The position numbers were made by a program, and so were the translations under genes. This document shows, piece by piece, positions 46,666-55,465 of a stretch of DNA of 64,000 nucleotides. This stretch comes from Candidatus Nitrosopumilus limneticus (lineage in GTDB: Archaea > Thermoproteota > Nitrososphaeria > Nitrososphaerales > Nitrosopumilaceae): positions 124,001-188,000 of the forward strand of contig JAHCGZ010000002.1 in the NCBI GenBank assembly GCA_022117465.1. The letters run 5' to 3'. The notes beneath the pieces are model-generated. The model searched no databases, was not told where the DNA came from, and saw nothing but the letters and a program-made list of their open reading frames with translations. How positions within the stretch are numbered: the stretch's first letter is position 1; each line of letters starts with the position of its first letter.

Positions 46666-47940
46666 CTAAGGCCAGATACCCTTATGATGAAATGCTTCCA
46701 AAACACGTTCAACTGCTAAAACCATTGTAGCTTTACGCATATCAACTTTATATTTTTTTGATAATGCATATGCATCTTTGAATCCTTGTGTAATATTTTT
46801 CTCCATCTTAGATGCAACTTCATCAAAACTCCAGTAATATCCCATATTATTTTGAACCCATTCTAAATATGAAATACATACACCACCAGAGTTAGCTAAA
46901 ATATCAGGAATAACAAGAATTTTTTTTTGTTCAATTATAGGATCTGCTTCAGGTAAAGTTGGACCATTTGCAGCTTCAGCAAGAATTTTACAATTTAGTT
47001 TTTTTGCAATTGCTGCAGTAATTTGATTTTCTAAAGCTCCTGGAATTAAAATATCACATTTTGCAGTTAGTAAATCTTCAGTTGAAACTTTTTTACTACC
47101 AGTAAAACCTACAACAGAACCAGTTTTTTCTTTATGCTCTAAAATTTTACTAACTTTAGCTCCTTTAGGAATTAATATCGACCCTTTTGAATCACTAACA
47201 CCAATTACTATTGAACCCATTTTTTCTAAATATTCTCCAGAAAATGTTGCTGCATTACCAAATCCTTGTAAAATTACTTTTGCGCCTTTTAGGTTAATCT
47301 TCAAAGTTTTTGCAGCTTCTCTAACTGTATATGCAACTCCTAAACCAGTTGCAACATTTCTTGCTAAAGAACCACCCATTGAAATTGGCTTGCCAGTAAT
47401 TACACTAGGAGAATATTTGTTTCCGTTTAATTTGCTAAAAGTATCCATGATTTGAGTCATTTCTCTACCAGTAGTGTATACATCAGGAGCAGGAATATCT
47501 TTTTCAGGTCCAATAATTTCAGAAATTTTGAAAGTAAAAGCTCTTGTCAATCTCTCCATTTCACCATCACTAAGTTTCTCAGTTTTAGGATTAACATAGA
47601 TAGCACCCTTTCCACCTCCAAGAGGTACATCAACAATTGCACATTTCCAAGTCATCCAAGATGATAAAGCCATTACTTCACGTTCCATGTATTCAATACC
47701 ACCTTCAGGATTGAAATAACGTATACCACCTTTGTATGGACCTCTATCGTTATTGTGTTGACTTCTAAAACCAGTAAACATTCTAATTTTTCCATTATCC
47801 ATTTTAACAGGAATTTTAACTCTCAACATTTTATTTGGTATTGCAAGATACTCACGAATTCCTTTGTCTTTTATTCCAAGAATATCACAAGCATCATTAA
47901 CTTGTTTAGTTGCATTAGCAAAGGGATCAGACTTTACCAT
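46666..47940 (-). CDS. gdhA: Glutamate dehydrogenase
   Basis: From the ATG at 47940 there are 424 residues (MVKSDPFANA). Visible are GGIRYFNPEG, the catalytic Lys in VPLGGGKGAI, APDVYTTGREM and the Rossmann motif VILQGFGNAA. It interconverts 2-oxoglutarate plus ammonium and glutamate, the probable entry of ammonium nitrogen and the source of glutamate for the LysW pathways. The frame is open 28 codons upstream but a TATA box lies within that stretch, which settles the start. Confidence 0.95.
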   Translation of the reverse strand: MVKSDPFANATKQVNDACDILGIKDKGIREYLAIPNKMLRVKIPVKMDNGKIRMFTGFRSQHNNDRGPYKGGIRYFNPEGGIEYMEREVMALSSWMTWKCAIVDVPLGGGKGAIYVNPKTEKLSDGEMERLTRAFTFKISEIIGPEKDIPAPDVYTTGREMTQIMDTFSKLNGNKYSPSVITGKPISMGGSLARNVATGLGVAYTVREAAKTLKINLKGAKVILQGFGNAATFSGEYLEKMGSIVIGVSDSKGSILIPKGAKVSKILEHKEKTGSVVGFTGSKKVSTEDLLTAKCDILIPGALENQITAAIAKKLNCKILAEAANGPTLPEADPIIEQKKILVIPDILANSGGVCISYLEWVQNNMGYYWSFDEVASKMEKNITQGFKDAYALSKKYKVDMRKATMVLAVERVLEAFHHKGIWP

Positions 47941-47964
47941 AATGATGAGATTAGTACGATTTAG

Positions 47965-47974
47965 ATTATATAAG
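47965..47974 (-). promoter_or_regulatory. TATA box of gdhA
   Basis: The reverse strand reads CTTATATAAT about 28 bases before the ATG at 47940, the expected place for a nearly leaderless archaeal transcript. Confidence 0.6.
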
Positions 47975-48075
47975 TTTGGTTCAAAAATCAATATTGGTAT
48001 TTTAAATTTTGAAAAAATGTACAATAATGGATAGATAATTACCCTTAAATTGACTGAGAATAAACTTGTGATATC

Positions 48076-48801
48076 ATGATGGCATCACGCGGTTACGATA
48101 TGACACCTACAATGTATTCTCCCGACGGTAGAATCTATCAAGTTGAATACGCAATAGAGACTGTAAAGAGAGGAACATTAGCTATTGGAATAAGTACCAA
48201 ACAGGGAGTCATTATGGCAGTTGAAGAAAAAGCTAGAACTTTACAAACTAAAAATATTACACAGAAAATTTTCCAAGTAGATTATCACATTGGTGTTGCA
48301 GCAGCAGGTTACATTCCAGATGCACGTGTTCAAGTAGACAATGCAAGAGCATTTTCACAAGGAAATAGAATGACCTATGACGAGTCAGTAGAAATTGCAA
48401 CAGTTTCAAAATATTTAGCAGATACAGCTCATCAATTTACTCAATATGGTGGAGTACGACCAAACGGGGTCTCTATGATTATTGGAGGAGTTGATCAAAA
48501 AGGAGAAGCAATCTATGTGATAGATCCTAGTGGAACATATGTACAATTCACAGCAGTTGCAATAGGTGCAGGTGCTGATGATGTTAATTCATTTTTAGAA
48601 AAAAATTATAATCCAGATATGAGTTTAGAAGATGCAGCAGCATTAGCTATAGCATCAATCAATTTAAAAGCAGAATTAAAAAATGAAATTAAAAATGTCA
48701 AAATGGCCAAGGTATCATCAAAATCAAAAGTTTTTGAAAAAGTTTCAGAGTCAGAGTTAGAAAACTATTCTAAGAACGTATCCAAATTTACAAACTTATA
48801 G
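48076..48801 (+). CDS. psmA: Proteasome alpha subunit
   Basis: The 241-residue protein starts with the gating peptide SRGYDMTPTMYSPDGRIYQVEYA, here noted as YDMTPTMYSPDG and IYQVEYA, the proteasome alpha signature. It also has GTLAIGI and RPNGVSMIIGG. Alpha rings cap the 20S core and lack catalytic Thr. Two ATGs stand in tandem at 48076 and 48079. Transcribed divergently from gdhA. Confidence 0.95.
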   Translation: MMASRGYDMTPTMYSPDGRIYQVEYAIETVKRGTLAIGISTKQGVIMAVEEKARTLQTKNITQKIFQVDYHIGVAAAGYIPDARVQVDNARAFSQGNRMTYDESVEIATVSKYLADTAHQFTQYGGVRPNGVSMIIGGVDQKGEAIYVIDPSGTYVQFTAVAIGAGADDVNSFLEKNYNPDMSLEDAAALAIASINLKAELKNEIKNVKMAKVSSKSKVFEKVSESELENYSKNVSKFTNL

Positions 48802-48851
48802 AAGTTTTAAATTTGAAAAATATTCAATTACATTTAATGAGGGAATAGATA

Positions 48852-49544
48852 ATGGGTTTAGGTAGCAGTTATTGGAGCGAAGTCATTGAAGTACTTAGAG
48901 AAATTATTCCAATTTATGATAAAGTAAATTCAATAATATCACTAGGCAAAGATACAGAGCACAGAAGTCGAGGAATTTCAGGAAGAGTATTCAAAGGAAA
49001 TAAAATTTTAGATGCAGGTTCTGGTTTTGGAAATATGTCTAAAACAGCCCTAAAACTCACAGATGGAGATATTTCAATTACACTTTATGATCCCCTGATA
49101 CCTATGCTCAAAAATACAAGTTCACATTTTGAAAAAATTCCAGATATGACTAATGGTGTTTTTGAACACATACCATTTAGAGATGAGGAATTTGACGCAG
49201 TATTATGTGGCTATTCATTAAGAGATGCAATTAATTTAAGAATTGCAATTTCTGAAATTCACAGAGTAATAAAAAAAGAAGGAAGAATGGTAATTGTAGA
49301 TTTAGGTAAACCAGATAACAGATTTATCAGAGCAGGAGTTGGATTTTATCTAAGATGTATTTTACCAATTCTTGCATTTAGTGCAGGAGGACGATTAGGA
49401 TTAAAATTTGGAACATTGTATGGAACATTCCAAAGATGGCCTCAAAATAAAAAATTAGAAGGATTACTATTAGAAAAATTTTCACGGGTGGAATTTGAAA
49501 AGGATCTCATGGGTGGCGCAATAATGGTTGCAGCATACAAATGA
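48852..49544 (+). CDS. UbiE/MenG-like AdoMet methyltransferase
   Basis: The 230-residue class I methyltransferase has motif I ILDAGSGFGNMS, an acidic motif II (TLYDPL), FDAVLCGYSLRD and VIKKEGRMVIVDLG. The pattern YDKVNSIISLG near the N-terminus is typical of UbiE/MenG quinone methyltransferases. A role in menaquinone-type quinone synthesis is plausible but inferred. It overlaps the next MFS gene by four bases. Confidence 0.8.
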   Translation: MGLGSSYWSEVIEVLREIIPIYDKVNSIISLGKDTEHRSRGISGRVFKGNKILDAGSGFGNMSKTALKLTDGDISITLYDPLIPMLKNTSSHFEKIPDMTNGVFEHIPFRDEEFDAVLCGYSLRDAINLRIAISEIHRVIKKEGRMVIVDLGKPDNRFIRAGVGFYLRCILPILAFSAGGRLGLKFGTLYGTFQRWPQNKKLEGLLLEKFSRVEFEKDLMGGAIMVAAYK

Positions 49545-50695
49545 ACAGAGTTCTAATTTTAGTTAACATTACAGGATTAATCATAGGAATTTCATATGGT
49601 CTTCATGGTCCTATACTCCCAATTTTTGCAAAAAATGTCATTGGTGCATCATATTCAGAATTAGGTTTCATAGGATTAGCAAATTTTGTACCATACATGT
49701 TCATTCCAATTTTTGTAGGAATATTGTTAGATAGAATAAACAATGCGTACATACTAGCTATAGGGGCAGCAATTAATTCAGCATCAATTTACCTTTTATC
49801 AATTGCGCAGTCAATTCCAGAAATATTAGGATTTAGAATAATAACAGGAGTAGCTCACGCATTTTTCTGGCCACCGTGTGAATCAATTATTTCAAATGAA
49901 AGTACAGAGAAAAATAGAGTCAAGCATATCTCGTGGTTTACAATGTTTTTTGTAATGGGTTTTATGATAGGACCATTACTAGGTACAGCATTTTTAGAAA
50001 ACCTAGATGTCACATATAGAATATTATTCCAAATTGCAGCATTCGTTTTAGCTGGATCAATAATTACAGCACTACTTGCATCAAGAAAAAAAATCAAAAA
50101 GCAACACGAGCGATTTTCTTTTTCAGCAATTAAAGACATGAAAAAATTTCCAGAAGTTATAACATTATTAATTTTTTGTACATCATCATTTGGAATAATT
50201 TTAACGATTTTTCCAGCATTTCTTAATGATAAAGGAATTAGTGCAACAGAAATTTTGTATCTATATTTTGCCTTTGGAATTTCACGAGTAGTATCACTTG
50301 CATTGGCAGGAAAATTTGCTAGAAAAACAAGTCAAACTTTGATTGCAGCAACACTAGCAATTTCAGTGGGATTAGCAATATCAGTTGTTGCAGATTCAAT
50401 CATCATGTTTGGAATTTCCTTGGTATTGATGGGATTTGGTTTTAGTATATTTTTTCCATTAACTTTAGAAATTATTTTAAGTAAAACAAAAAAAGGCATA
50501 TCTGGAAAAATTATTGGAGCATATGAAACAATTTTTGGATTTGGGTGGGCAATTGGACCAACAGTAGGAGGACCAATTACTCAATCATTTGGAGGCGAAA
50601 CACCATACATAATATTTGCAATAATAGGAATAGGAGTTACATCCCTAGCAATAATTTCAAGAAAGAAATTAGAGCCATTAAAAATTAGTGAATAA
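49541..50695 (+). CDS. Major facilitator superfamily transporter
   Basis: The 384-residue protein has about 12 hydrophobic helices. MFS features include a GILLDRINN loop between helices 2 and 3 and GAYETIFGFGWAIGPTVGG in the second half. The substrate is unknown. The ATG overlaps the end of the methyltransferase gene (ATGA), indicating co-expression. Confidence 0.85.
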   Translation: MNRVLILVNITGLIIGISYGLHGPILPIFAKNVIGASYSELGFIGLANFVPYMFIPIFVGILLDRINNAYILAIGAAINSASIYLLSIAQSIPEILGFRIITGVAHAFFWPPCESIISNESTEKNRVKHISWFTMFFVMGFMIGPLLGTAFLENLDVTYRILFQIAAFVLAGSIITALLASRKKIKKQHERFSFSAIKDMKKFPEVITLLIFCTSSFGIILTIFPAFLNDKGISATEILYLYFAFGISRVVSLALAGKFARKTSQTLIAATLAISVGLAISVVADSIIMFGISLVLMGFGFSIFFPLTLEIILSKTKKGISGKIIGAYETIFGFGWAIGPTVGGPITQSFGGETPYIIFAIIGIGVTSLAIISRKKLEPLKISE

Positions 50696-50773
50696 ATAAC
50701 TTTTAAAATTAACTAATTAATTAGGCATAAAATCAAACATTACGTTTAATTTTAAATCAAAAAATATCTGAAC

Positions 50774-51118
50774 ATGTTTGAATATTCATTAAACATAGGT
50801 GGAAGTGAATGGATGATAATCATATTTGTTGCAATTGTATTAGTTTTAGGAACAGGTAAACTTCCAGGTACAGCTAAAAAAATGGGAAAAATTATGAGTG
50901 AATATAACAAAGCAAAAAATGAAATTCAACAACAAATGAAAGATGTAACTGAGGAAATACCAAAAATATCTGGACCAGTAGAAACAGAAAGAGAAAAATT
51001 AGAGATGATAGGAAAATCAGCTGGAATTAAAGCAGAGGGAAAGACAGATGATGAACTTCAAAAAGAAATTTCTTTAAAGATTGGTCAAAAAACAACTGAC
51101 ATTAATGAAACAAAATAA
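50774..51118 (+). CDS. tatA: TatA/TatB-type twin-arginine translocase subunit
   Basis: The 114-residue protein has one N-terminal membrane helix (EWMIIIFVAIVLVLG), a hinge at KLPGTAKKMGK, an amphipathic helix and a charged tail. TatA oligomers form the pore for folded proteins such as cofactor-loaded copper proteins. No TatC gene lies in the window. Confidence 0.85.
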   Translation: MFEYSLNIGGSEWMIIIFVAIVLVLGTGKLPGTAKKMGKIMSEYNKAKNEIQQQMKDVTEEIPKISGPVETEREKLEMIGKSAGIKAEGKTDDELQKEISLKIGQKTTDINETK

Positions 51119-51121
51119 AAA

Positions 51122-51898
51122 TCATTTCAATGTTTTTATCCGATATAGATCTTTATCTAATCTCTTTTTAGCAAATTTGTAATAATCAGGAACAATTTCA
51201 AATCCAAGATAACGACGGTCCATAGATTTACTTACTACAGCAGTTTGTCCCGACCCCAAAAAAGGATCAAAAACAATATCTTTTTTTTCACTAGAATAAT
51301 CTAATAATTTTTTAATTATTTCTAATGGAAGTTTTGTAGGAGTTTTTTCATCCCCAATCCAATATTCACGTTTAATATCCCAAACATCCTCTTTATCTCG
51401 ATAGTGAAGACTACGACCATCTTCAGATTTATCATCTTTTTTGAATCTAGTAAAAGGGAAAAATTTTCTTTGTTTATCATTTTTGCAAACATAAAGACAA
51501 TGATAATGAGAAGTAACAAATTTCTTTTTTGTTACAACACCAAATTGATATTTCCAAATAATATGATTAATAGTTACAAATCCAACATCATCCAAAGCAG
51601 TTAAAATATCCTTTAGATTATTCCATCCTGAAAAAACATACATGCTTCCAGAATCCTTTAAAATTCTAAAAACTTCACTCATCCAAGAAAATGTAAAATC
51701 ATAGTAATTTTCAGGCTTTATTTCATTATATCCAGATAAAACCCTAGAAACAGTTCTATTGTAATTAGCTTTTTTTGCTTGAAAATTAATAGCAAAAGGA
51801 GGATCAGTAATTACAAGATCAATTTTATTTTTAGGAATTAATTTCATCCCTCCAATACAGTTTTGATTGTATATTTTGTTAATTTCTATTTTTTTCAT
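51122..51898 (-). CDS. Orphan site-specific DNA methyltransferase, beta class
   Basis: The 258-residue protein has motif IV TDPPFAINF near residue 35, a target-recognition region in the middle, and motif I DPFLGSGQTAVV near residue 215. This order is the beta class of N6-adenine or N4-cytosine methyltransferases. No restriction endonuclease gene is adjacent, so it looks like an orphan enzyme. Its end is four bases from the convergent tatA gene. Confidence 0.9.
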   Translation of the reverse strand: MKKIEINKIYNQNCIGGMKLIPKNKIDLVITDPPFAINFQAKKANYNRTVSRVLSGYNEIKPENYYDFTFSWMSEVFRILKDSGSMYVFSGWNNLKDILTALDDVGFVTINHIIWKYQFGVVTKKKFVTSHYHCLYVCKNDKQRKFFPFTRFKKDDKSEDGRSLHYRDKEDVWDIKREYWIGDEKTPTKLPLEIIKKLLDYSSEKKDIVFDPFLGSGQTAVVSKSMDRRYLGFEIVPDYYKFAKKRLDKDLYRIKTLK

Positions 51899-52053
51899 TT
51901 TTAAATTGAAAATGGCTTCTAGGTTAATAATCTCATTGATTAGTAAATAAATTAAATAATAAATTATTAGATATTTCTTACAAAATATATCTTAAAATTT
52001 TCATATCCCAGATGTAGAAGAAAGGAAACCATTTGGGTAAAAAAATCAAAATG

Positions 52054-52064
52054 GGATAAATATA
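52054..52064 (+). promoter_or_regulatory. TATA box of the SDR gene
   Basis: ataaatataag stands about 25 bases before the ATG at 52084, consistent with a very short leader. Confidence 0.5.
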
Positions 52065-52083
52065 AGAAAAAAATAAGATAACC

Positions 52084-52911
52084 ATGGGAAAAGTTGCTCT
52101 TGTAACTGGTAGTTCATCAGGTATTGGATTAGAAACAGTATTAGCACTAGCAAGAGACGGATATGAAACATTGGCAAGTATGAGAGATATTAAAAAATCA
52201 GCAGAATTAGAATATGCCGCAAAAAAAGAAAATCTTAAAATAAAAATTATTGAATTGGATGTAGACAAAGAAGAATCAATTGTTTCAGCAATTAAAAAAA
52301 TCTCTTTAGAATACGGTAGATTAGATGTTTTAGTAAATAATGCAGGATATGGTCAATTTGGATGCACTGAAGATGTTCCAATAGAGGATTTTAGAAAACA
52401 ATTTGAAACAAATTTTTTTAGCATTGTCAGAATAATTCAGGAGGTATCACCAATTATGAGAAACCAAAAATCAGGAATTATAGTAAATATCAGTTCAGTA
52501 GTTGGAAAGATAGGATTACCAGGTTCTCCAGCCTACATCAGTACAAAATTTGCCTTAGAAGGATTTAGTGAATGTTTAAGATATGAACTAGGTCTATTTG
52601 GAATAAAAACCACGTTGATTGAACCAGGAGTAATCAAAACAAATTTTTTTAATTCTATGAAAATTCCAGAATCAAAGACAGACCCAAAATACAAAAAATT
52701 AACAGATCATATTCTTGCAGGTCTTAAAATGATGGCAGAAATGGGAACTCCGCCATCACAAGTTGCAGATGTAATTATTAAGGCAATTCACAGTGATGAA
52801 ATATTACCACGATATATTGTAGGAACGGATGCAGCCATGTTTATCGAAGCAAAACAATCCAAAACAGACCTAGAATTTGAAAAATACATGAGTAAAGAAC
52901 TATTTCCATGA
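52084..52911 (+). CDS. Short-chain dehydrogenase/reductase
   Basis: The 275-residue classical SDR has the cofactor motif TGSSSGIG, NNAGYG, the catalytic Ser in VNISSVVGK and the YISTK Tyr-Lys pair. IEPGVIKTNFF follows. It probably oxidises or reduces a hydroxy/keto substrate with NAD(P); the substrate cannot be read from sequence. It stands as a single gene. Confidence 0.88.
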   Translation: MGKVALVTGSSSGIGLETVLALARDGYETLASMRDIKKSAELEYAAKKENLKIKIIELDVDKEESIVSAIKKISLEYGRLDVLVNNAGYGQFGCTEDVPIEDFRKQFETNFFSIVRIIQEVSPIMRNQKSGIIVNISSVVGKIGLPGSPAYISTKFALEGFSECLRYELGLFGIKTTLIEPGVIKTNFFNSMKIPESKTDPKYKKLTDHILAGLKMMAEMGTPPSQVADVIIKAIHSDEILPRYIVGTDAAMFIEAKQSKTDLEFEKYMSKELFP

Positions 52912-52983
52912 TGATGACCACAATATCTTAAATTATATACACATACAAACAAATTTTGTCAAAGTCCGCAATTAAGAATCAAC

Positions 52984-54657
52984 ATGAAATGGAAAAAATT
53001 ACAACATAATGGAATCCTGTTCCCTCCAGAATACGAGAAGCAAGGAATTACAATTAAAATTAAAGGCGAGACTATCAATCTAAACATCAATCAAGAAGAG
53101 ATGGTGTATCAGTGGGCAAAGAAAAAAGACACACCATATGCACAAGATAAAGTTTTTCAAAAAAACTTTACAGGTGATTTTACCAAAACATTAGATTCAA
53201 AATTTAAAAAAATTTCATATGAAGAAATTGATTTTTCAAATGCCTACAAAATTGTAGATAAAGAAAAAGACTACAAAGAAATGATGACAAAAGAAGACAG
53301 GAAAGCATTAGCCATTAAAAGAAAAGAATTAAGTGAAAAATTAAAAACAAAGTACGGAATTGCAGTCATGGACGGAAAAGAAGTTGAAGTTGGAAATTAT
53401 ATGGCAGAACCACCAGGAATATTCATCGGTAGAGGAGAACATCCACTAAGAGGCAAATGGAAACCCAGAGTTACAGCAAAAGATGTAACATTAAACTTGG
53501 GAAAGGAAGCAAAAAAACCAGAAGGTAATTGGGGTAAAATTATTAATGAAAATGATTCAATGTGGCTAGCTAGTTGGATGGATTTTCTTACACAAAAAAG
53601 AAAGTATGTATGGTTAGCAGATACTTCAGGACTAAAACAAGATAGAGACAAAGAAAAATACGAAAAAGCAGTTAAACTAGGAAATGAAATTGAAAAAATT
53701 AAAGACAGAATAGTTAACGATATGAAAAGTAAAGATTCTAAAATTAATAAAATATCTACTGCTTGTTATTTGATTTATAGAACTGCTATGAGAGTAGGGG
53801 ATGAAAAAGATCCAGACGAAGCAGATACAGTTGGTGCAACAACTCTAAGAAAAGAACATGTCAAAATTACAGCAAAAACAATAGAATTTGATTTTCTAGG
53901 TAAAGATAGTGTTAGATGGCAAGAAACAGTTGTTGCCGAAGGTCACGATAAACAATTACATGAAAATCTTAAAAATATTATAGAAAAGAAAAAACCAAAT
54001 GATGAAATTTTTGAAGATATAACATCAAGGCATGTGAATCAATATTATTCCGGAATTGTAAAAGGATTGACTGCCAAAGTGTTTAGAACGTATCTTGCAA
54101 CAACAGTTGTTAAAGATTATCTAATAAAACACGATACAATTAAAGCAAAAACACCAAATGAAAAATTATATCATGCCAAATTAGCAAACTTGGAAGCTGC
54201 AATGATGTGTAATCATAAAAGAACAATTCCTAAAACATATGAATTAACATTACAAAATAAACGAGATTCTATTAAAAAATTAGAAAAGGAACAACCATGG
54301 AAAAAAACCCAAGAAACACTTAAGCAAGTTGAATCAAATGAACCAAAAACAGATACTCAAAAGAAAAGTAAGACAGAAAGAATTAACACATTGAATGAAC
54401 AAATCAAAAATCAAAAAGCAAAACATAAAGATAGATTAGAAAAACTAGAACTTCAATTAGATTTATCAGAAAAAACTAAAGATTATGCAATTGGAACATC
54501 TCTTAGAAACTACATAGATCCACGTGTTTTCAAAGCATGGACAGATGAAGTTGGAGTAGAATGGGAAAAATTGTACACTGCAGCATTACAAAAGAAATTT
54601 CTCTGGGTAAAAAATGAGGATGTAAAGTGGAAAGACATAATCCATAAAATCCAATAA
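52984..54657 (+). CDS. Eukaryote-type DNA topoisomerase IB
   Basis: The 557-residue protein has the Top1 N-terminal core (WKKLQHNGILFPPEYE shown as HNGILFPPEY), then MRVGDEKDPDEADTVG with the first catalytic Arg, FDFLGKDSVRW with the catalytic Lys, and KGLTAKVFRTY with the second Arg. A lysine-rich coiled-coil linker follows, and then the C-terminal nucleophile Y510 in RNYIDPRVFKAW. It relaxes positive and negative supercoils through a 3'-phosphotyrosine link. Within archaea Topo IB is a thaumarchaeal hallmark. Confidence 0.96.
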   Translation: MKWKKLQHNGILFPPEYEKQGITIKIKGETINLNINQEEMVYQWAKKKDTPYAQDKVFQKNFTGDFTKTLDSKFKKISYEEIDFSNAYKIVDKEKDYKEMMTKEDRKALAIKRKELSEKLKTKYGIAVMDGKEVEVGNYMAEPPGIFIGRGEHPLRGKWKPRVTAKDVTLNLGKEAKKPEGNWGKIINENDSMWLASWMDFLTQKRKYVWLADTSGLKQDRDKEKYEKAVKLGNEIEKIKDRIVNDMKSKDSKINKISTACYLIYRTAMRVGDEKDPDEADTVGATTLRKEHVKITAKTIEFDFLGKDSVRWQETVVAEGHDKQLHENLKNIIEKKKPNDEIFEDITSRHVNQYYSGIVKGLTAKVFRTYLATTVVKDYLIKHDTIKAKTPNEKLYHAKLANLEAAMMCNHKRTIPKTYELTLQNKRDSIKKLEKEQPWKKTQETLKQVESNEPKTDTQKKSKTERINTLNEQIKNQKAKHKDRLEKLELQLDLSEKTKDYAIGTSLRNYIDPRVFKAWTDEVGVEWEKLYTAALQKKFLWVKNEDVKWKDIIHKIQ

Positions 54658-54736
54658 ATTTTAAAATCAATCTAAAAAAAGAAAAAAATATACCAGTAGA
54701 ATCATTTAATTTCTCAAATTTTAAGCCATATAATAT

Positions 54737-54851
54737 GCCGGGGTAGCTCAGCCTGGTTAGAGTGCCAGTTCAATTGGTAAACTCTAACGGTTCTCCAAAT
54801 AAGGCAATACTCATAATCTGGAGGTCGCGAGTTCAAAACTCGCCCCCGGCA
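54737..54851 (+). tRNA. tRNA-Met (CAT), elongator, with a 40-base intron
   Basis: The acceptor arm is GCCGGGG with CCCCGGC and discriminator A851; CCA is not encoded. The T arm is GCGAG-TTCAAAA-CTCGC. After removal of 54769-54808, the anticodon arm is CCAGA-CTCATAA-TCTGG with anticodon CAT at 54812-54814. The GCCGGGG acceptor matches archaeal elongator Met, not initiator or Ile2. Confidence 0.93.
54769..54808 (+). other. Archaeal tRNA intron at position 30/31, bulge-helix-bulge
   Basis: A central helix TGCC (54763-54766) pairs with GGCA (54803-54806). Three-base bulges AG/T and AT/A carry the cuts, and an outer helix GAG (54760-54762) pairs with CTC (54810-54812). Cutting after the second bulge base at each side yields perfect anticodon-stem pairing. 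Confidence 0.88.
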
Positions 54852-54913
54852 CACAAATTATTTCCAAAATCACAAATTTGTGTAAGTATTAAAATTAAAA
54901 ATTTTAAGAAAAT

Positions 54914-55357
54914 CTAGGAATAATATTCTTTGAATCCTTTATCAGTTGGCAATAATTCAGTTTTCATGCCAAACAAACCTGACTTTTGTTGAGATTTCAT
55001 CAATCCATTATTTTCCAAGTCTTCTAAAATAGAATTCAATTCTTCAACTGTTAAACCAGTATTTTTTTGAATATTTTCAAATAACTTTACTCCTCGATTT
55101 AATTCACCTAAAACAAGCATATTTTTGGTTTCAGGTTTTGAAAATTTTGGAGGTTTATTATAATCAGTTGAATTGGATTCAAATTGTTTGTCAGATTGCT
55201 CTTCGTATCTCTTATAATCAGACGCAAGTGGTTTTTGGGAAATTTCTTGTGACTTAAAATTATCAGATTTGAATTTTTTCAAAGCACGGGGCAAAATTCG
55301 AGCTAATGGAAACATTAAAAAGATTAGCAAGTAAATCCATGAAAAATCAGCTTCCAT
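54914..55357 (-). CDS. Membrane-anchored winged-helix protein
   Basis: From the ATG at 55357 the protein has 147 residues. It has one N-terminal membrane helix (WIYLLIFLMFPLARIL), a charged disordered stretch, and a C-terminal domain (VKLFENIQKNTGLTVEELNSILEDLE cut to GLTVEELNSILEDLENNGL) with the helix-turn-helix form of MarR-like domains. It may be a membrane-tethered regulator. Seven more upstream codons are open (TTG or ATG alternatives). Divergent from the SPFH gene. Confidence 0.65.
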   Translation of the reverse strand: MEADFSWIYLLIFLMFPLARILPRALKKFKSDNFKSQEISQKPLASDYKRYEEQSDKQFESNSTDYNKPPKFSKPETKNMLVLGELNRGVKLFENIQKNTGLTVEELNSILEDLENNGLMKSQQKSGLFGMKTELLPTDKGFKEYYS

Positions 55358-55445
55358 GTCATATCTAGAAAAGAACAAAATAAATCTGTTGAGGTATATT
55401 ATTTTATAATTTTAGAATAAATTATGATGGGTATAATAATAGGAA

Positions 55446-55465
55446 ATCTGTACCGATTTACAGAT
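55446..55465. promoter_or_regulatory. Palindrome overlapping the SPFH start codon
   Basis: ATCTGTA-ccgatt-TACAGAT is a perfect 7-6-7 dyad whose last bases belong to the ATG at 55464. A TATA-like stretch (gtataataata, near 55432) lies about 28 bases before the ATG, so the dyad covers the transcription start. It may be an operator. Confidence 0.5.
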
